From Planotetraspora mira (GTDB lineage: Bacteria; Actinomycetota; Actinomycetes; Streptosporangiales; Streptosporangiaceae), in contig NZ_BOOO01000011.1 of NCBI RefSeq assembly GCF_016863275.1, positions 1 to 56,199 on the forward strand: DNA of 56,199 bases. Direction: 5' to 3'. The notes beneath the pieces are model-generated. The model was not told where the DNA came from and searched no databases. It was given only the letters and a program-made list of their open reading frames with translations. A program made the translations under genes and the position numbers. Position 1 is the first letter of the stretch; every line of letters starts with the position of its first letter. Of the stretch, positions 7,508-15,874 are shown piece after piece.

Positions 7508-9034
7508 GTGAACAGGAAGACGACGTCGCTCATCGGCGCCGCCGCGGCGCTCGCCCTCGCCCTCACCGCCTGCGGCGGGACGGGCTCGACGAGTTCCGGT
7601 GGTGGCGGTGCGACCGCCGGCGCGTACGACAAGGACGCGACGATCCAGATCGGGTCCCTCTACGAGCCGCAGAACCTCGACAACACCGAGGGCGGAGGCC
7701 AGGGCGTCACCGAGGCGTTCAACGGGAACGTCTACGAGGGCCTGTTCCGGCTGACCGACGACGGCAAGGTCGACAACCTCCTCGCGCAGGACTACAAGGT
7801 CGGCTCGGACGGCCTCACCTACACCTTCACCCTGCGCGACGGCGTGAAGTTCCACTCCGGCAAGGCACTGACGTCGGCCGACGTGAAGTACAGCATCGAG
7901 AAGGTCATCGCGCCCGACTCGCAGTCGGCCCGCAAAAGCAGTTTCGCCGGGATCAAGAAGATCGAGACGCCGGACGACCACACGGTCACCGTCACGCTGG
8001 CGAGCAAGTCGATCTCGTTCGTCTACAACCTCAGCTACGTCTGGATCATCAACGACCAGGCGAAGAGCCTCACGACCTCGGAGGACGGCACCGGGCCGTA
8101 CAAGCTGGGGACCTGGAAGCGCGGCTCCACGCTGAGCCTGGACCGGTTCGCGGGCTACTGGGGCACGGCGCCGACCAACAAGCAGGTCGTGTTCCACTAC
8201 TTCACCGACGCGACCGCGCTCAACAACGCCCTGCTGACCGACGCCGTCGACGTCGTGACCAGCGAGCAGAGCCCCGACGCGCTGGCCCAGTTCAACGGCA
8301 ACCAGAACTACAAGGTCAACAACGGGCACTCGACGACCAAGCTGCTGCTCGCCTTCAACGACAGGAAGGCGCCGTTCGACAAGCCGCTCGTCCGCAAGGC
8401 GATCACCTCGGCGATCGACAACAAGAAGCTGCTCGACTCCATCTGGGGCGAGTACGGCACGCTGATCGGCTCGATGGTTCCGCCCACCGACCCGTGGTAC
8501 GAGGACCTGACGAAGGTCAATCCGTACGACCTGACCCTCGCCAAGAAGGAACTGACGGACGCGGGCTACCCCAACGGGTTCGAGTTCACCCTCGACACCC
8601 CGAACTACGACCCGCACCCCACCGCGGCGACGTTCATCAAGTCGGAACTGGCCAAGGTCGGGATCACAGTGAAGATCAACATCATCACCGCCGACCAGTG
8701 GTACACGAAGGTCTACAAGAACCGCGACTTCGCCGCGACGATGCAGGAGCACGTCAACGATCGCGACGTCGTCTGGTACGGGGATCCCGACTTCTACTGG
8801 GGATACGACAACCCCCAGGTGACCGATTGGGTGAAGCAGGCGGAGGAGTCGGACACCGCCGACCAGCAGACGGCCCTGCTCAAGAAGGCCAACGAGCAGA
8901 TCGCCGCCGACGCGGCCAGCGACTGGCTCTACCTCTATCCGCAGATCGTCGTGGCGTCCTCGTCGCTGTCGGGCTACCCGCTCAACGGGCTCAACTCGCA
9001 GTTCTACGCCTACGGCATCAAGAAGAGCGCCTGA
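7508..9034 (+). CDS. ABC transporter family 5 substrate-binding lipoprotein (peptide/nickel type)
   Basis: A 508-residue extracytoplasmic solute-binding protein. The signal peptide ends in ALALTACGG, with Cys22 as the lipid anchor, followed by a Gly/Ser linker. The SBP_bac_5 domain covers most of the rest: EPQNLDN, then LTYTFTLRDGVKFHSGKALTSAD, the family's diagnostic segment, and later RKAITSAIDNKKLL. Members bind oligopeptides, nickel or other small compounds; the ligand cannot be read from sequence. GTG start with AGGAG five bases upstream. First gene of a five-gene importer operon; a large hairpin separates it from the permeases. Confidence 0.95.
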   Translation: MNRKTTSLIGAAAALALALTACGGTGSTSSGGGGATAGAYDKDATIQIGSLYEPQNLDNTEGGGQGVTEAFNGNVYEGLFRLTDDGKVDNLLAQDYKVGSDGLTYTFTLRDGVKFHSGKALTSADVKYSIEKVIAPDSQSARKSSFAGIKKIETPDDHTVTVTLASKSISFVYNLSYVWIINDQAKSLTTSEDGTGPYKLGTWKRGSTLSLDRFAGYWGTAPTNKQVVFHYFTDATALNNALLTDAVDVVTSEQSPDALAQFNGNQNYKVNNGHSTTKLLLAFNDRKAPFDKPLVRKAITSAIDNKKLLDSIWGEYGTLIGSMVPPTDPWYEDLTKVNPYDLTLAKKELTDAGYPNGFEFTLDTPNYDPHPTAATFIKSELAKVGITVKINIITADQWYTKVYKNRDFAATMQEHVNDRDVVWYGDPDFYWGYDNPQVTDWVKQAEESDTADQQTALLKKANEQIAADAASDWLYLYPQIVVASSSLSGYPLNGLNSQFYAYGIKKSA

Positions 9035-9086
9035 CGGATCCCGCCCCGGCCGCCGTCCCGTACGGCAGGCCGGGGCGGGCCCGTCA
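9032..9086 (+). terminator. Strong intergenic hairpin between binding protein and permease genes
   Basis: CCCGCCCCGGCC (9040-9051) pairs perfectly with GGCCGGGGCGGG (9068-9079), and an outer TGACGG/CCGTCA pair extends the stem. Such hairpins after binding-protein genes usually stabilise the upstream mRNA and let only part of transcription continue (inference). Confidence 0.7.
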
Positions 9087-9111
9087 CCGCCCGCATCACG
9101 ATCGGACCTCC

Positions 9112-10077
9112 ATGACCGCCTACCTGTTGCGCCGGACGGCGTTCCTCGTCGTCTCGTTGCTGCTGGCCGCGGCGGTGTTGTTCCTCCTGCTCCGGCTTCT
9201 GCCGGGCGATCCGGCGAACTCGCTGCTCTCCGTGGGCGCCACTCCGGACCAGATCGAGGCCGCCCGCCACCAGATCGGCACCGATCGCCCGCTGCCGGAG
9301 CAGTTCGTCTCCTGGCTGGGGCAACTGGCCACCTTCGACCTGGGCGAGTCGTTCGTGAGCACGCTCCCGGTCGGCCCGGAGATCGCCGCGAGGCTCGTCG
9401 TCACGGTCCCCCTGACCCTGCTGTCCTTCGTGCTCGCCGTCGTCGTGGCCGTGCCGGTCGGGTTCGTCGCCGCGCACAAGGCGAACACCTGGTACGGCTC
9501 GATCCTCAGCGGGGTGTCGCAACTGGGGATCGCGGTACCGGTCTTCTGGGTCGGGATGTTGCTGATCACCGTGTTCTCGCTCTCCCTCCGGGTGCTGCCG
9601 GCCGGAGGATTTCCCCAGGACGACTGGGCCGACCCGGCGAAGGCGCTGACCTCGCTGACGCTGCCGGTCATCACGGTCGCCCTGGTCATGTCGGCCTCGC
9701 TGATCCGCTACGTGCGCTCGGCCACGCTGGACGTGCTCGGCAGCGACTATCTGCGGACCTCCCGGGCGCTCGGCTCCTCCTTCGCCCGGGCGATGTGGCG
9801 TCACGGCCTGCGCAACGCGGTCGTGCCCGTCATCTCGATCCTGGGCATCGAGTTGGCGAGCACCTTCCTGGGAGCGGTGGTCGTGGAGAGCGTCTTCGCC
9901 CTGCCGGGGCTCGGCGGCATGCTGGTGAAGGGGCTGGCCCAGCATGACTATCCGGTCATCCAGGGCATCTTGTTCGTCAGCACGCTCGTGGTGCTGGTCA
10001 TCGGGTTCGTCGCCGACCTCGTCCAACGCCTCATCGACCCGAGGCTGCGCCACTCCCTCGCCAGGGACGCCCGATGA
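9112..10077 (+). CDS. ABC transporter permease, DppB/OppB type
   Basis: A 321-residue inner-membrane permease with about six transmembrane helices. The N-terminus (MTAYLLRRTAFLVVSLLLA) and the early LLRLLPGDPA segment are characteristic of the DppB/OppB family; the EAA loop that contacts the ATPases is near SDYLRTSRALGSSFARAMWRH. I placed the start at the ATG 9112, where homology to family members begins; reading further upstream gives an unrelated frame-shadow. The stop overlaps the next start (ATGA), showing translational coupling. Confidence 0.94.
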   Translation: MTAYLLRRTAFLVVSLLLAAAVLFLLLRLLPGDPANSLLSVGATPDQIEAARHQIGTDRPLPEQFVSWLGQLATFDLGESFVSTLPVGPEIAARLVVTVPLTLLSFVLAVVVAVPVGFVAAHKANTWYGSILSGVSQLGIAVPVFWVGMLLITVFSLSLRVLPAGGFPQDDWADPAKALTSLTLPVITVALVMSASLIRYVRSATLDVLGSDYLRTSRALGSSFARAMWRHGLRNAVVPVISILGIELASTFLGAVVVESVFALPGLGGMLVKGLAQHDYPVIQGILFVSTLVVLVIGFVADLVQRLIDPRLRHSLARDAR

Positions 10078-10952
10078 GCGTCGAACAGGCCGTCGTCGGC
10101 GCTCCCGAGGAAGACGGCGCGAAGACCACGCCTCGTCACGTGTCCAGGTCCGTGACGCTCACGATCGGCTGCGTGCTCGTCGGCGTGATCGTGATCGTCG
10201 CGGTCGTCTCGCTGTTCTGGGTGCCGTTCGCTCCTGAGGACACCTCGGGCCGGCGGCTCATGCCTCCCGGCCTGCCGCACCTGCTCGGAACCGACAAGCT
10301 CGGGCGCGACCTGCTGACCCAGCTCATGATCGGCGCGCGGATCGCCCTCGCGGCGGGGGCGGGATCGGTCCTGCTCGGCGGAGTCATCGGGATCTCCGCC
10401 GGCCTGGCGGCCGGGTTCGCCACCCGGTGGCTGGACGACGTCGTCTCGGCGCTCCTGGACATCCTCATCGCGTTCCCCACGCTGCTGCTGGCGATGCTCG
10501 TCGCCGCGACGCAGGCGGCGTCCCTCACCTCGGCGATCGTGGCGATCGGGCTGGCCATGTCGGCGATCGTCGCCCGGCTCACCCGGGTGCTCGTCAAGCG
10601 TGTGCTCGCTCAGGACTTCATCACGGCCTCGCGCACGTCGGGGACGTCATGGCCGCGTGTGGTCATCGAGCATGTGCTGCCGAACATCTGGCCCACGTTG
10701 TCGGTCAATCTGGCGCTCCAGTTCGGCCTGGCCGTACTCGCCGAGGCGAGCCTGTCCTACCTGGGGCTCGGTGCTCCGCCGCCGAACGCGTCCTGGGGCC
10801 GCATGTTGCAGGAGGCGCAGGCGAGCGTCTTCATCGCCCCGGTCGGCGTGATCGCCCCCGGCGTCCTCATCGTCGTGCTCGTCATCGGGGTGAACCTGAT
10901 CGCGGACGGCTTCCGCGACGTGGCCGACCCCACCAGGAGGAGGCGCCGATGA
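10074..10952 (+). CDS. ABC transporter permease, DppC/OppC type
   Basis: A 292-residue second permease. After a short cytoplasmic leader it has an N-terminal helix (LTIGCVLVGVIVIVAVVSLFW), the DppC hallmark HLLGTDKLGRDLLTQLMIGAR, and the EAA-loop region AQDFITASRTSGTSWPRVVIEH. It pairs with the preceding DppB-type subunit to form the channel. Its start overlaps the previous stop by four bases, and its stop overlaps the next start in the same way. Confidence 0.94.
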   Translation: MSVEQAVVGAPEEDGAKTTPRHVSRSVTLTIGCVLVGVIVIVAVVSLFWVPFAPEDTSGRRLMPPGLPHLLGTDKLGRDLLTQLMIGARIALAAGAGSVLLGGVIGISAGLAAGFATRWLDDVVSALLDILIAFPTLLLAMLVAATQAASLTSAIVAIGLAMSAIVARLTRVLVKRVLAQDFITASRTSGTSWPRVVIEHVLPNIWPTLSVNLALQFGLAVLAEASLSYLGLGAPPPNASWGRMLQEAQASVFIAPVGVIAPGVLIVVLVIGVNLIADGFRDVADPTRRRRR

Positions 10953-11779
10953 GCCTGCTGGAGGTCTCCGGGTTGCGCGTGCGCTCGGGGGACGGCCGTG
11001 ACCTGATCTCGGACCTGTCCTTCACGGTGGACGCGGGCGGGCGGTTCGGCCTGATCGGGGAGTCGGGGTCGGGCAAGTCTCTGACGGCTCTGACGATCAT
11101 GGGCCTCCTGCCGCCGGGGATGACCGCGTCGGGCAGCGTGGCCCTCGACGTCCCCGGCATGGGGCGGACGGAGATCGTCGGAGCGGGCGAGCGGCTGCTG
11201 AACCGTCTGCGCGGACGGGCCGTGAGCGTGGTCTTCCAGGAGCCGCTCACGGCCCTGGATCCGCTGATGAGGATCGGCCACCAGGTGGCCGGGCCGCTCA
11301 GGCGCATCCAGGGGCTGCGCGGCCGGGCCCTGCGGGAGGCCGTCACGGCCGCGCTCGAGGAGGTTCGACTGGCCGAGCCCGGCCGGATCGCGAAGGCGTA
11401 CCCGCATGAGATCTCCGGCGGCCAGCGTCAACGGGTGGCGATCGCCATGGCGCTCGCCTGCCGCCCCGCGCTGCTGATCGCCGACGAGCCGACGACGGCG
11501 CTCGACGTGACGGTGCAGGCCGAGGTCCTCGCGCTGCTCGACGGCCTGGTCTCGGCCCACTCGATGGCGCTGCTGTTCATCAGCCACGACCTGGCGGTCG
11601 TCTCGGGGATCACCGACCACGTCCTCATCCTCAAGGACGGCGTCGCGGTGGAGTCGGGCGCCGTCCTCGACGTCGTGAACGGACCACGTCACCCGTACGC
11701 CCGGGAGTTGGTGGAAAGCGCGAGGGAACTCGACGCCGCGCTGGACCGGCTGAACGCGCCGGATGGGGGGACACGATGA
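10949..11779 (+). CDS. ABC transporter ATPase, DppD/OppD type
   Basis: A 276-residue ATPase. Walker A is GESGSGKSLT (about 38-47), the signature motif is ISGGQRQRVA, and Walker B is ALLIADEPTTALD followed by the switch His in FISHDLAVV. The C-terminal HPYARELVES resembles the oligopeptide-transporter C-terminal extension, although the full cysteine-rich iron-sulfur tail of some DppD proteins is absent. The ATG at 10949 follows AGGAGGAGG and overlaps the permease stop. The protein probably forms a heterodimer with the next gene's product. Confidence 0.93.
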   Translation: MSLLEVSGLRVRSGDGRDLISDLSFTVDAGGRFGLIGESGSGKSLTALTIMGLLPPGMTASGSVALDVPGMGRTEIVGAGERLLNRLRGRAVSVVFQEPLTALDPLMRIGHQVAGPLRRIQGLRGRALREAVTAALEEVRLAEPGRIAKAYPHEISGGQRQRVAIAMALACRPALLIADEPTTALDVTVQAEVLALLDGLVSAHSMALLFISHDLAVVSGITDHVLILKDGVAVESGAVLDVVNGPRHPYARELVESARELDAALDRLNAPDGGTR

Positions 11780-12567
11780 CCCCGATCATCGAGGCCCGGG
11801 AGGTGGGCTTCGCCTACCGCCGGTCGGCCGCCGTGCTCACGGACGTGTCGGTCGGCGTCATGCCCGGAAGGGGCGTGGCCCTGGTCGGCGAGTCGGGGGC
11901 CGGCAAGACCACGTTGCTGCGCCTGCTGCTCGGGCTCACGCGCCCGACGACCGGGCGGATCCTCTTCGACGGCACGGCGCTCGAACTCGGTGACAGGGCA
12001 CGGATGCGGAGCTTCCGGCGCGACGTCCAGACGGTCTTCCAGGACCCCTACTCCTCGCTCGACCCGCGTCAGAGCGTCGCGAGGATCGTCTCCGAGCCGC
12101 TCCGCTCGCTCGGCCTGCTGAAGGATCTGCCGCGCCCGGCCAGGAGGGCCGCGGCCGGTGAGCGCGTCGCCGCCGCGCTCCACGCGGTCGGGTTGCCCGC
12201 GGACGCCGCGGGCCGATATCCCCACGAGTTCTCCGGGGGGCAGCGGCAGCGGGTCGCCATCGCACGCGCCATCGTGTGCGAACCGCGTGTCCTTCTGGCG
12301 GACGAGCCGGTCAGCGCGCTCGACGTCTCGACCCGCGTGCGCGTCGTCGACCTGCTGGCCGAGTTGCGGGAGACGCGTGGCCTCACCGTCGTGATGGTGT
12401 CGCACGACCTCGCCGTGGTGGCGGCGTTGTGCCCGCAGGTGGCCGTGCTGGAGCGGGGACGCGTCGTGGAGCAGGGCGACACCGCCGCCGTGCTCGGCTC
12501 TCCCCGCCACCCCTACACGCGGCGGCTGGTCCAGAGCGTGCCCCGGCTGCCCGCCAGGCCCTCCTAG
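11776..12567 (+). CDS. ABC transporter ATPase, DppF/OppF type
   Basis: A 263-residue ATPase completing the importer. Walker A is GESGAGKTTLLR, the Q-loop segment is TVFQDPYSSLDPRQSV, which is diagnostic for the peptide/nickel subfamily, the signature is FSGGQRQRVA and Walker B is VLLADEPVSALD, then MVSHDLAVV. Its start overlaps the preceding stop (ATGA). The stop overlaps the stop of the convergent amidohydrolase gene by two bases, so no space remains for a separate terminator. Confidence 0.93.
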   Translation: MTPIIEAREVGFAYRRSAAVLTDVSVGVMPGRGVALVGESGAGKTTLLRLLLGLTRPTTGRILFDGTALELGDRARMRSFRRDVQTVFQDPYSSLDPRQSVARIVSEPLRSLGLLKDLPRPARRAAAGERVAAALHAVGLPADAAGRYPHEFSGGQRQRVAIARAIVCEPRVLLADEPVSALDVSTRVRVVDLLAELRETRGLTVVMVSHDLAVVAALCPQVAVLERGRVVEQGDTAAVLGSPRHPYTRRLVQSVPRLPARPS

Positions 12568-13784
12568 AGCTCCTCCATCCGGAGCCAGGCCCGGGACGGC
12601 AGGGGATGCCCGAACAGGCGTGCGGCGTTGCCGTACGCCACTCTCGCGACGTCGGCGGGGGGCAGGATGCCGAGGTTCTGCGCCACCGTCTTCTGGGTGT
12701 CCGGCCAGGTGGACTCGGCGCGGGGATAGCCGCTCTCCAGCAGGACGTGCTCCATGCCGACCGCCATCCGCACGCCGCCGAGCGCGTTGTCGTCGAGCGT
12801 CCCGAAGAAGAAGTTGCGCCGGAGCACCTCGCTGGGCTTGAGGCCGCCCTCCCAGGTCGTCTCGGCCGCGACCGGATGGTCGAGCGCGTAGTCTGCCCGC
12901 TCGGACAACATCGGCAGCCAGCCGACGCCCCCCTCCGCGATCAGGATGCGCAGGCCGGGGAAGCGCAGGGGCACGCCGGACCAGAGCCAGTCGGCGCAGG
13001 CGAACATCGCGCTCGCCGGGATCAGCGTCGTGATCGCCTCGATCGGGGTGTCCGGCGAGGGCACCGGCGCCCATGACGACCCGCCCGTGTGGAGGCAGAC
13101 GACCGTGCCGGTCTCCTCGCAGGCCGCGAAGAACGGGTCCCAGTGGCCGCTGTGGATCGACGGGAGCCGCAACCGGGTGGGGAACTCGGGGAACACCACG
13201 GCCTTGAACCCGCGTGCGGCGTTGGCCTTGATCTCCTTGGCCGCGATCTCCGGGTCGGGCAGCCAGGGGAGCTGAAGCGCGATCATGCGCTCGGGATAGG
13301 TCCCGGCCCAGACGTCCACGTGCCAGTCGTTCCAGGCCTTGACCAGGGCCAGGCCGAGGTCCTGGTCGCGGGTCCTGGCGAACGGCATGCCCGCCTGGGT
13401 CGCCAGCATCCCGGGGAAGGACAGGGCCGCCCAGATCCCGGCGCGGTCCATGTCGGCGACGCGCGCCTCGATGTCGTAGCAGCCCGGGCGCATGTCCTCG
13501 AAGCGGACGGGGTCGAGCGTCCACTGCTCCTTGGGCAGGCCGGCGCCCACGTCGAGCCCCGCGCAGGGGTAGGTCGCCCCGCCGTACCGCCACACCTGGT
13601 GGCCCGCGTCGGTCTCGACGACCTTGGGCGCGAGGTCCTTGTACTTGTCGGGCAGCCGGTCCTCGAAGAGATCGGCCGGCTCGATGAGATGATCATCGGC
13701 CGATATGATCACGTAGTTCCGCTTCCTCGGCTCCGGGTCGGTGTCGGTTTGCGGCGTAGTCACGGTAGTAAACCGTAAGGCCAT
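12564..13784 (-). CDS. Amidohydrolase family 2 (TIM-barrel metal-dependent hydrolase/decarboxylase)
   Basis: A 406-residue protein of the amidohydrolase_2 superfamily. Near the N-terminus it has VIISADDHLIEPADLFEDRLP, the actinobacterial variant in which the first metal ligand of the HxH motif is Asp (DDH). Later elements are VCLHTGGSS, the catalytic-strand LIAEGGVGW and a C-terminal YGNAARLFG, typical of this family. Members include ACMSD-like decarboxylases and hydrolases; the substrate is unknown. The start is uncertain: ATG 13784 and TTG 13808 are in frame and neither has an ideal ribosome site. It converges on the importer operon. Confidence 0.85.
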   Translation of the reverse strand: MALRFTTVTTPQTDTDPEPRKRNYVIISADDHLIEPADLFEDRLPDKYKDLAPKVVETDAGHQVWRYGGATYPCAGLDVGAGLPKEQWTLDPVRFEDMRPGCYDIEARVADMDRAGIWAALSFPGMLATQAGMPFARTRDQDLGLALVKAWNDWHVDVWAGTYPERMIALQLPWLPDPEIAAKEIKANAARGFKAVVFPEFPTRLRLPSIHSGHWDPFFAACEETGTVVCLHTGGSSWAPVPSPDTPIEAITTLIPASAMFACADWLWSGVPLRFPGLRILIAEGGVGWLPMLSERADYALDHPVAAETTWEGGLKPSEVLRRNFFFGTLDDNALGGVRMAVGMEHVLLESGYPRAESTWPDTQKTVAQNLGILPPADVARVAYGNAARLFGHPLPSRAWLRMEEL

Positions 13785-13868
13785 GGGATAACACCGAACA
13801 AGCTGCAAGGTCTCCGGTTGGTATCCGTTCGTTCACCCGGCGGCGTCTTCACGCTCGGGCCGGGGCGG

Positions 13869-14288
13869 TCACCGTACGGCACAGGCCGGTCCGGGGTAGT
13901 CGCTCACGAGGCCGCCGGCGTCGTAGGACGACGGGTCGGCGGTGAAACCTTCGCTCTCGAAACGGACCGATCCCTGGTCGAGGTGGGTGTACCGCTGGGG
14001 ACGGCGGATCGCCTGAAGATGCGGCACCCCCACCCAGGCCATGGTCGGAGCGACTCGGCCGCCCCCCTTGAGGAGGCCGTGCCGCAGCACCGGCATGGAG
14101 CCGGTGAGGGGCGACAGGCCGAGAGCGCAGTCAAGGGCTCTGTCAAGGTCGTCGAAGCGGCCCGGAGGCGGGCCGTCGATATCGCCCGTCCCCTCCGTCA
14201 CCGCCGTGCCCGTCGCCGCCGGTCCTTCGGCGAAGTCGACTTCCGCGTACTCGGCGCCTGCGTCTTTCATCCAGACGAGGGAGCGCAT
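13869..14288 (-). CDS. Short glycolipid-binding-like protein (PF06475-type C-terminal half)
   Basis: A 139-residue protein. Its C-terminal half follows the pattern of the putative glycolipid-binding family: CALGLSPLTGSMPVLRHGLL, then MAWVGVPHLQAI, QRYTHL and a closing GFTADPSSYDAGGLVSDYPG. Usual family members are about 180-200 residues, so the N-terminal half is shortened and partly replaced by an acidic, Gly/Pro-rich stretch. I took the ATG at 14288; longer in-frame readings overlap the SURF1 gene end and are Arg-rich noise. Family assignment is by pattern recognition only. Confidence 0.65.
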   Translation of the reverse strand: MRSLVWMKDAGAEYAEVDFAEGPAATGTAVTEGTGDIDGPPPGRFDDLDRALDCALGLSPLTGSMPVLRHGLLKGGGRVAPTMAWVGVPHLQAIRRPQRYTHLDQGSVRFESEGFTADPSSYDAGGLVSDYPGPACAVR

Positions 14289-14329
14289 GGGGCCTCCGAA
14301 GCTCGGGGAGAGTGCCTCTCCGTCCAACC

Positions 14330-15115
14330 CTACGGAGTCGGGGCGCCCTCGCGTGCGGGATCGTCGGCGGCGGCCCGCAGGTCGTGTGCCTCGCGGCGCA
14401 TCAGCAGGGCCCACCCGCCCACGGCCACGCCGATGAACAACCACCACTGGACGGCGTAGGCGAGGTTGAGCCCGCCGCCTTCGCTCACGTCAGGCTGGGG
14501 GACCGGTTCCGGCGCCGTCGCCGCCTCGGGTGACTGCCCGGTCAGCTCGATGAAGCCTCCGAACAGCGGATAGGGCAGCGACTTGCCGATGTCGGCCGTG
14601 TTGATGAGCAGGACCTGACCGGCGGGCAGGCCGGGGCGGTTCCTGATGCCGCTGGAGTCCTCGGTCTCGGTGGGCCTCAGCCGTCCCGTGACCGTGACGT
14701 CGCCGGACGGAGGTGGGGGCACCTCGGGAGGCGCGTCGGCGGTCGCCCCCGCCTTGACCCAGCCCCGGTTCACCAGGACGGTCCCCTGGGGGGTCACGAG
14801 AGGTGTGATCACGTAGAAGCCCAGGACGCTGTTCTGGGTGCGTCGCCTCACCACCAGTTCGTGGGTGGCGTCGTAGTGCCCGGCGGCGGTGACCGAACGG
14901 TACTTCACCGTGTTCGGAACGGATCCGCCCACCCGGTCCAGAGTCGCCAGGGGCACCGCCGCGCTGTTCAGATTGGCGGTGATCAGGTCGCCGGCGGCTG
15001 ATTTCTCCTCGAACCGTCCGTACTGCCATCGGCCGAGGAAGACGAAGGCGGGGATGAGCACCAGCACGAGCACGTGAAGCCCGAGCCAGCGCGGTGTGAG
15101 GAGGAACCGGTACAC
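14330..15115 (-). CDS. SURF1 family cytochrome c oxidase assembly protein
   Basis: A 261-residue membrane protein. The first transmembrane helix is at 9-27 (RWLGLHVLVLVLIPAFVFL) followed by GRWQYGRF, the SURF1 signature; the periplasmic domain contains VNRGWVKAG, another family hallmark; the second helix is QWWLFIGVAVGGWALLM near the C-terminus. SURF1 aids heme a insertion into cytochrome oxidase. It precedes the short glycolipid-binding-like gene by 41 bp on the same strand. Confidence 0.93.
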   Translation of the reverse strand: MYRFLLTPRWLGLHVLVLVLIPAFVFLGRWQYGRFEEKSAAGDLITANLNSAAVPLATLDRVGGSVPNTVKYRSVTAAGHYDATHELVVRRRTQNSVLGFYVITPLVTPQGTVLVNRGWVKAGATADAPPEVPPPPSGDVTVTGRLRPTETEDSSGIRNRPGLPAGQVLLINTADIGKSLPYPLFGGFIELTGQSPEAATAPEPVPQPDVSEGGGLNLAYAVQWWLFIGVAVGGWALLMRREAHDLRAAADDPAREGAPTP

Positions 15116-15185
15116 GTGACCAGCGTAGGCAGCCCGCCGTGCGGTCCCGCCCTCAGCCCGGGTCGGGTCCCCCGGAGGAACGCCT

Positions 15186-15659
15186 CTAGGCGGAGCGCAG
15201 CCGGAGGCCGGGGCCCGGCCGGGCGGTGGCCTCGCGCGCGCCGCCGACCTCGTGTCCCTTGGCGCACTGCAGCCTGACCTCGACGGGTTCGCCGCAGTCG
15301 CGGTGTGTGACGACGACCGCGGGGCCCTCCGGGTCGGCCACGTAGCGGTCGCCCCACTGGATCAGCGCGATCATGATCGGGTAGAGGTCGAGGCCCTTCT
15401 GGGTGAGCCGGTACTCGTCCCGCTGCCGCTGACCGGGCTCCTGGTAGGGCTCCTTCCGCAGCAGGCCCTCCGCGACGAGCCCGGCGAGCCGGGCGCTGAG
15501 CACCTGCCGGGGCGCGCCGGTGCGGGCCTGGAGGTCGGCGAATCTCCGCACCCCGTTGAAGGCCTCGCGCAGGACCAGCAGCGTCCACTTCTCGCCGACG
15601 ACGGCGAGCGTCCGCTCGATCGAGCAGTTGTCCACTCGAATGTGCTGCATGTCACGCAT
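15186..15659 (-). CDS. HxlR family winged-helix regulator
   Basis: A 157-residue regulator with the HxlR domain at residues 12-105: CSIERTLAVVGEKWTLLVLREA, RRFADLQARTGAPRQVLSARL and the wing YRLTQKGLDLYPIMIAL. Cys12 is at the position of the redox-sensing Cys in the HxlR proteins such as HypR; two further Cys lie near the C-terminus (HRDCGEPV, LQCAKGH). The latter pair resembles a rubredoxin-like tail found in some members. The ATG at 15659 is preceded by an AAGT-N2-ACTT inverted repeat, probably its own operator. Confidence 0.92.
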   Translation of the reverse strand: MRDMQHIRVDNCSIERTLAVVGEKWTLLVLREAFNGVRRFADLQARTGAPRQVLSARLAGLVAEGLLRKEPYQEPGQRQRDEYRLTQKGLDLYPIMIALIQWGDRYVADPEGPAVVVTHRDCGEPVEVRLQCAKGHEVGGAREATARPGPGLRLRSA

Positions 15660-15686
15660 CGTAATTCCACTGCCTTCCCTTCATCT

Positions 15687-15696
15687 AAGTCTACTT
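15687..15696. promoter_or_regulatory. Candidate HxlR operator AAGT-CT-ACTT
   Basis: The inverted repeat AAGTCTACTT lies 28 bp upstream of the HxlR start. HxlR-family proteins bind AAGTnnACTT-like sites, so autoregulation is likely. Confidence 0.5.
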
Positions 15697-15858
15697 GGAA
15701 GACCCAGATGGCGACCCTCCGGTCTCCGCGGCCCACGCGGCCGTTCAGGGCAGAGGGCGGGGGTGTCGGGGAGGTCCGACGACTGCGACAATGGCAGGGG
15801 TCGCGCGGCGGGTCGAGACCCGAAATCCCGACCACATTTGCAGAATAAGGTTCTGTTA

Positions 15859-15872
15859 GGTCACCATTGACC
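15859..15872. promoter_or_regulatory. Candidate TetR operator GGTCA-N4-TGACC
   Basis: A perfect inverted repeat ends two bases before the GTG of the TetR gene at 15875. A regulator bound here would block its own transcription or translation start. Confidence 0.5.
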
Positions 15873-15874
15873 CT

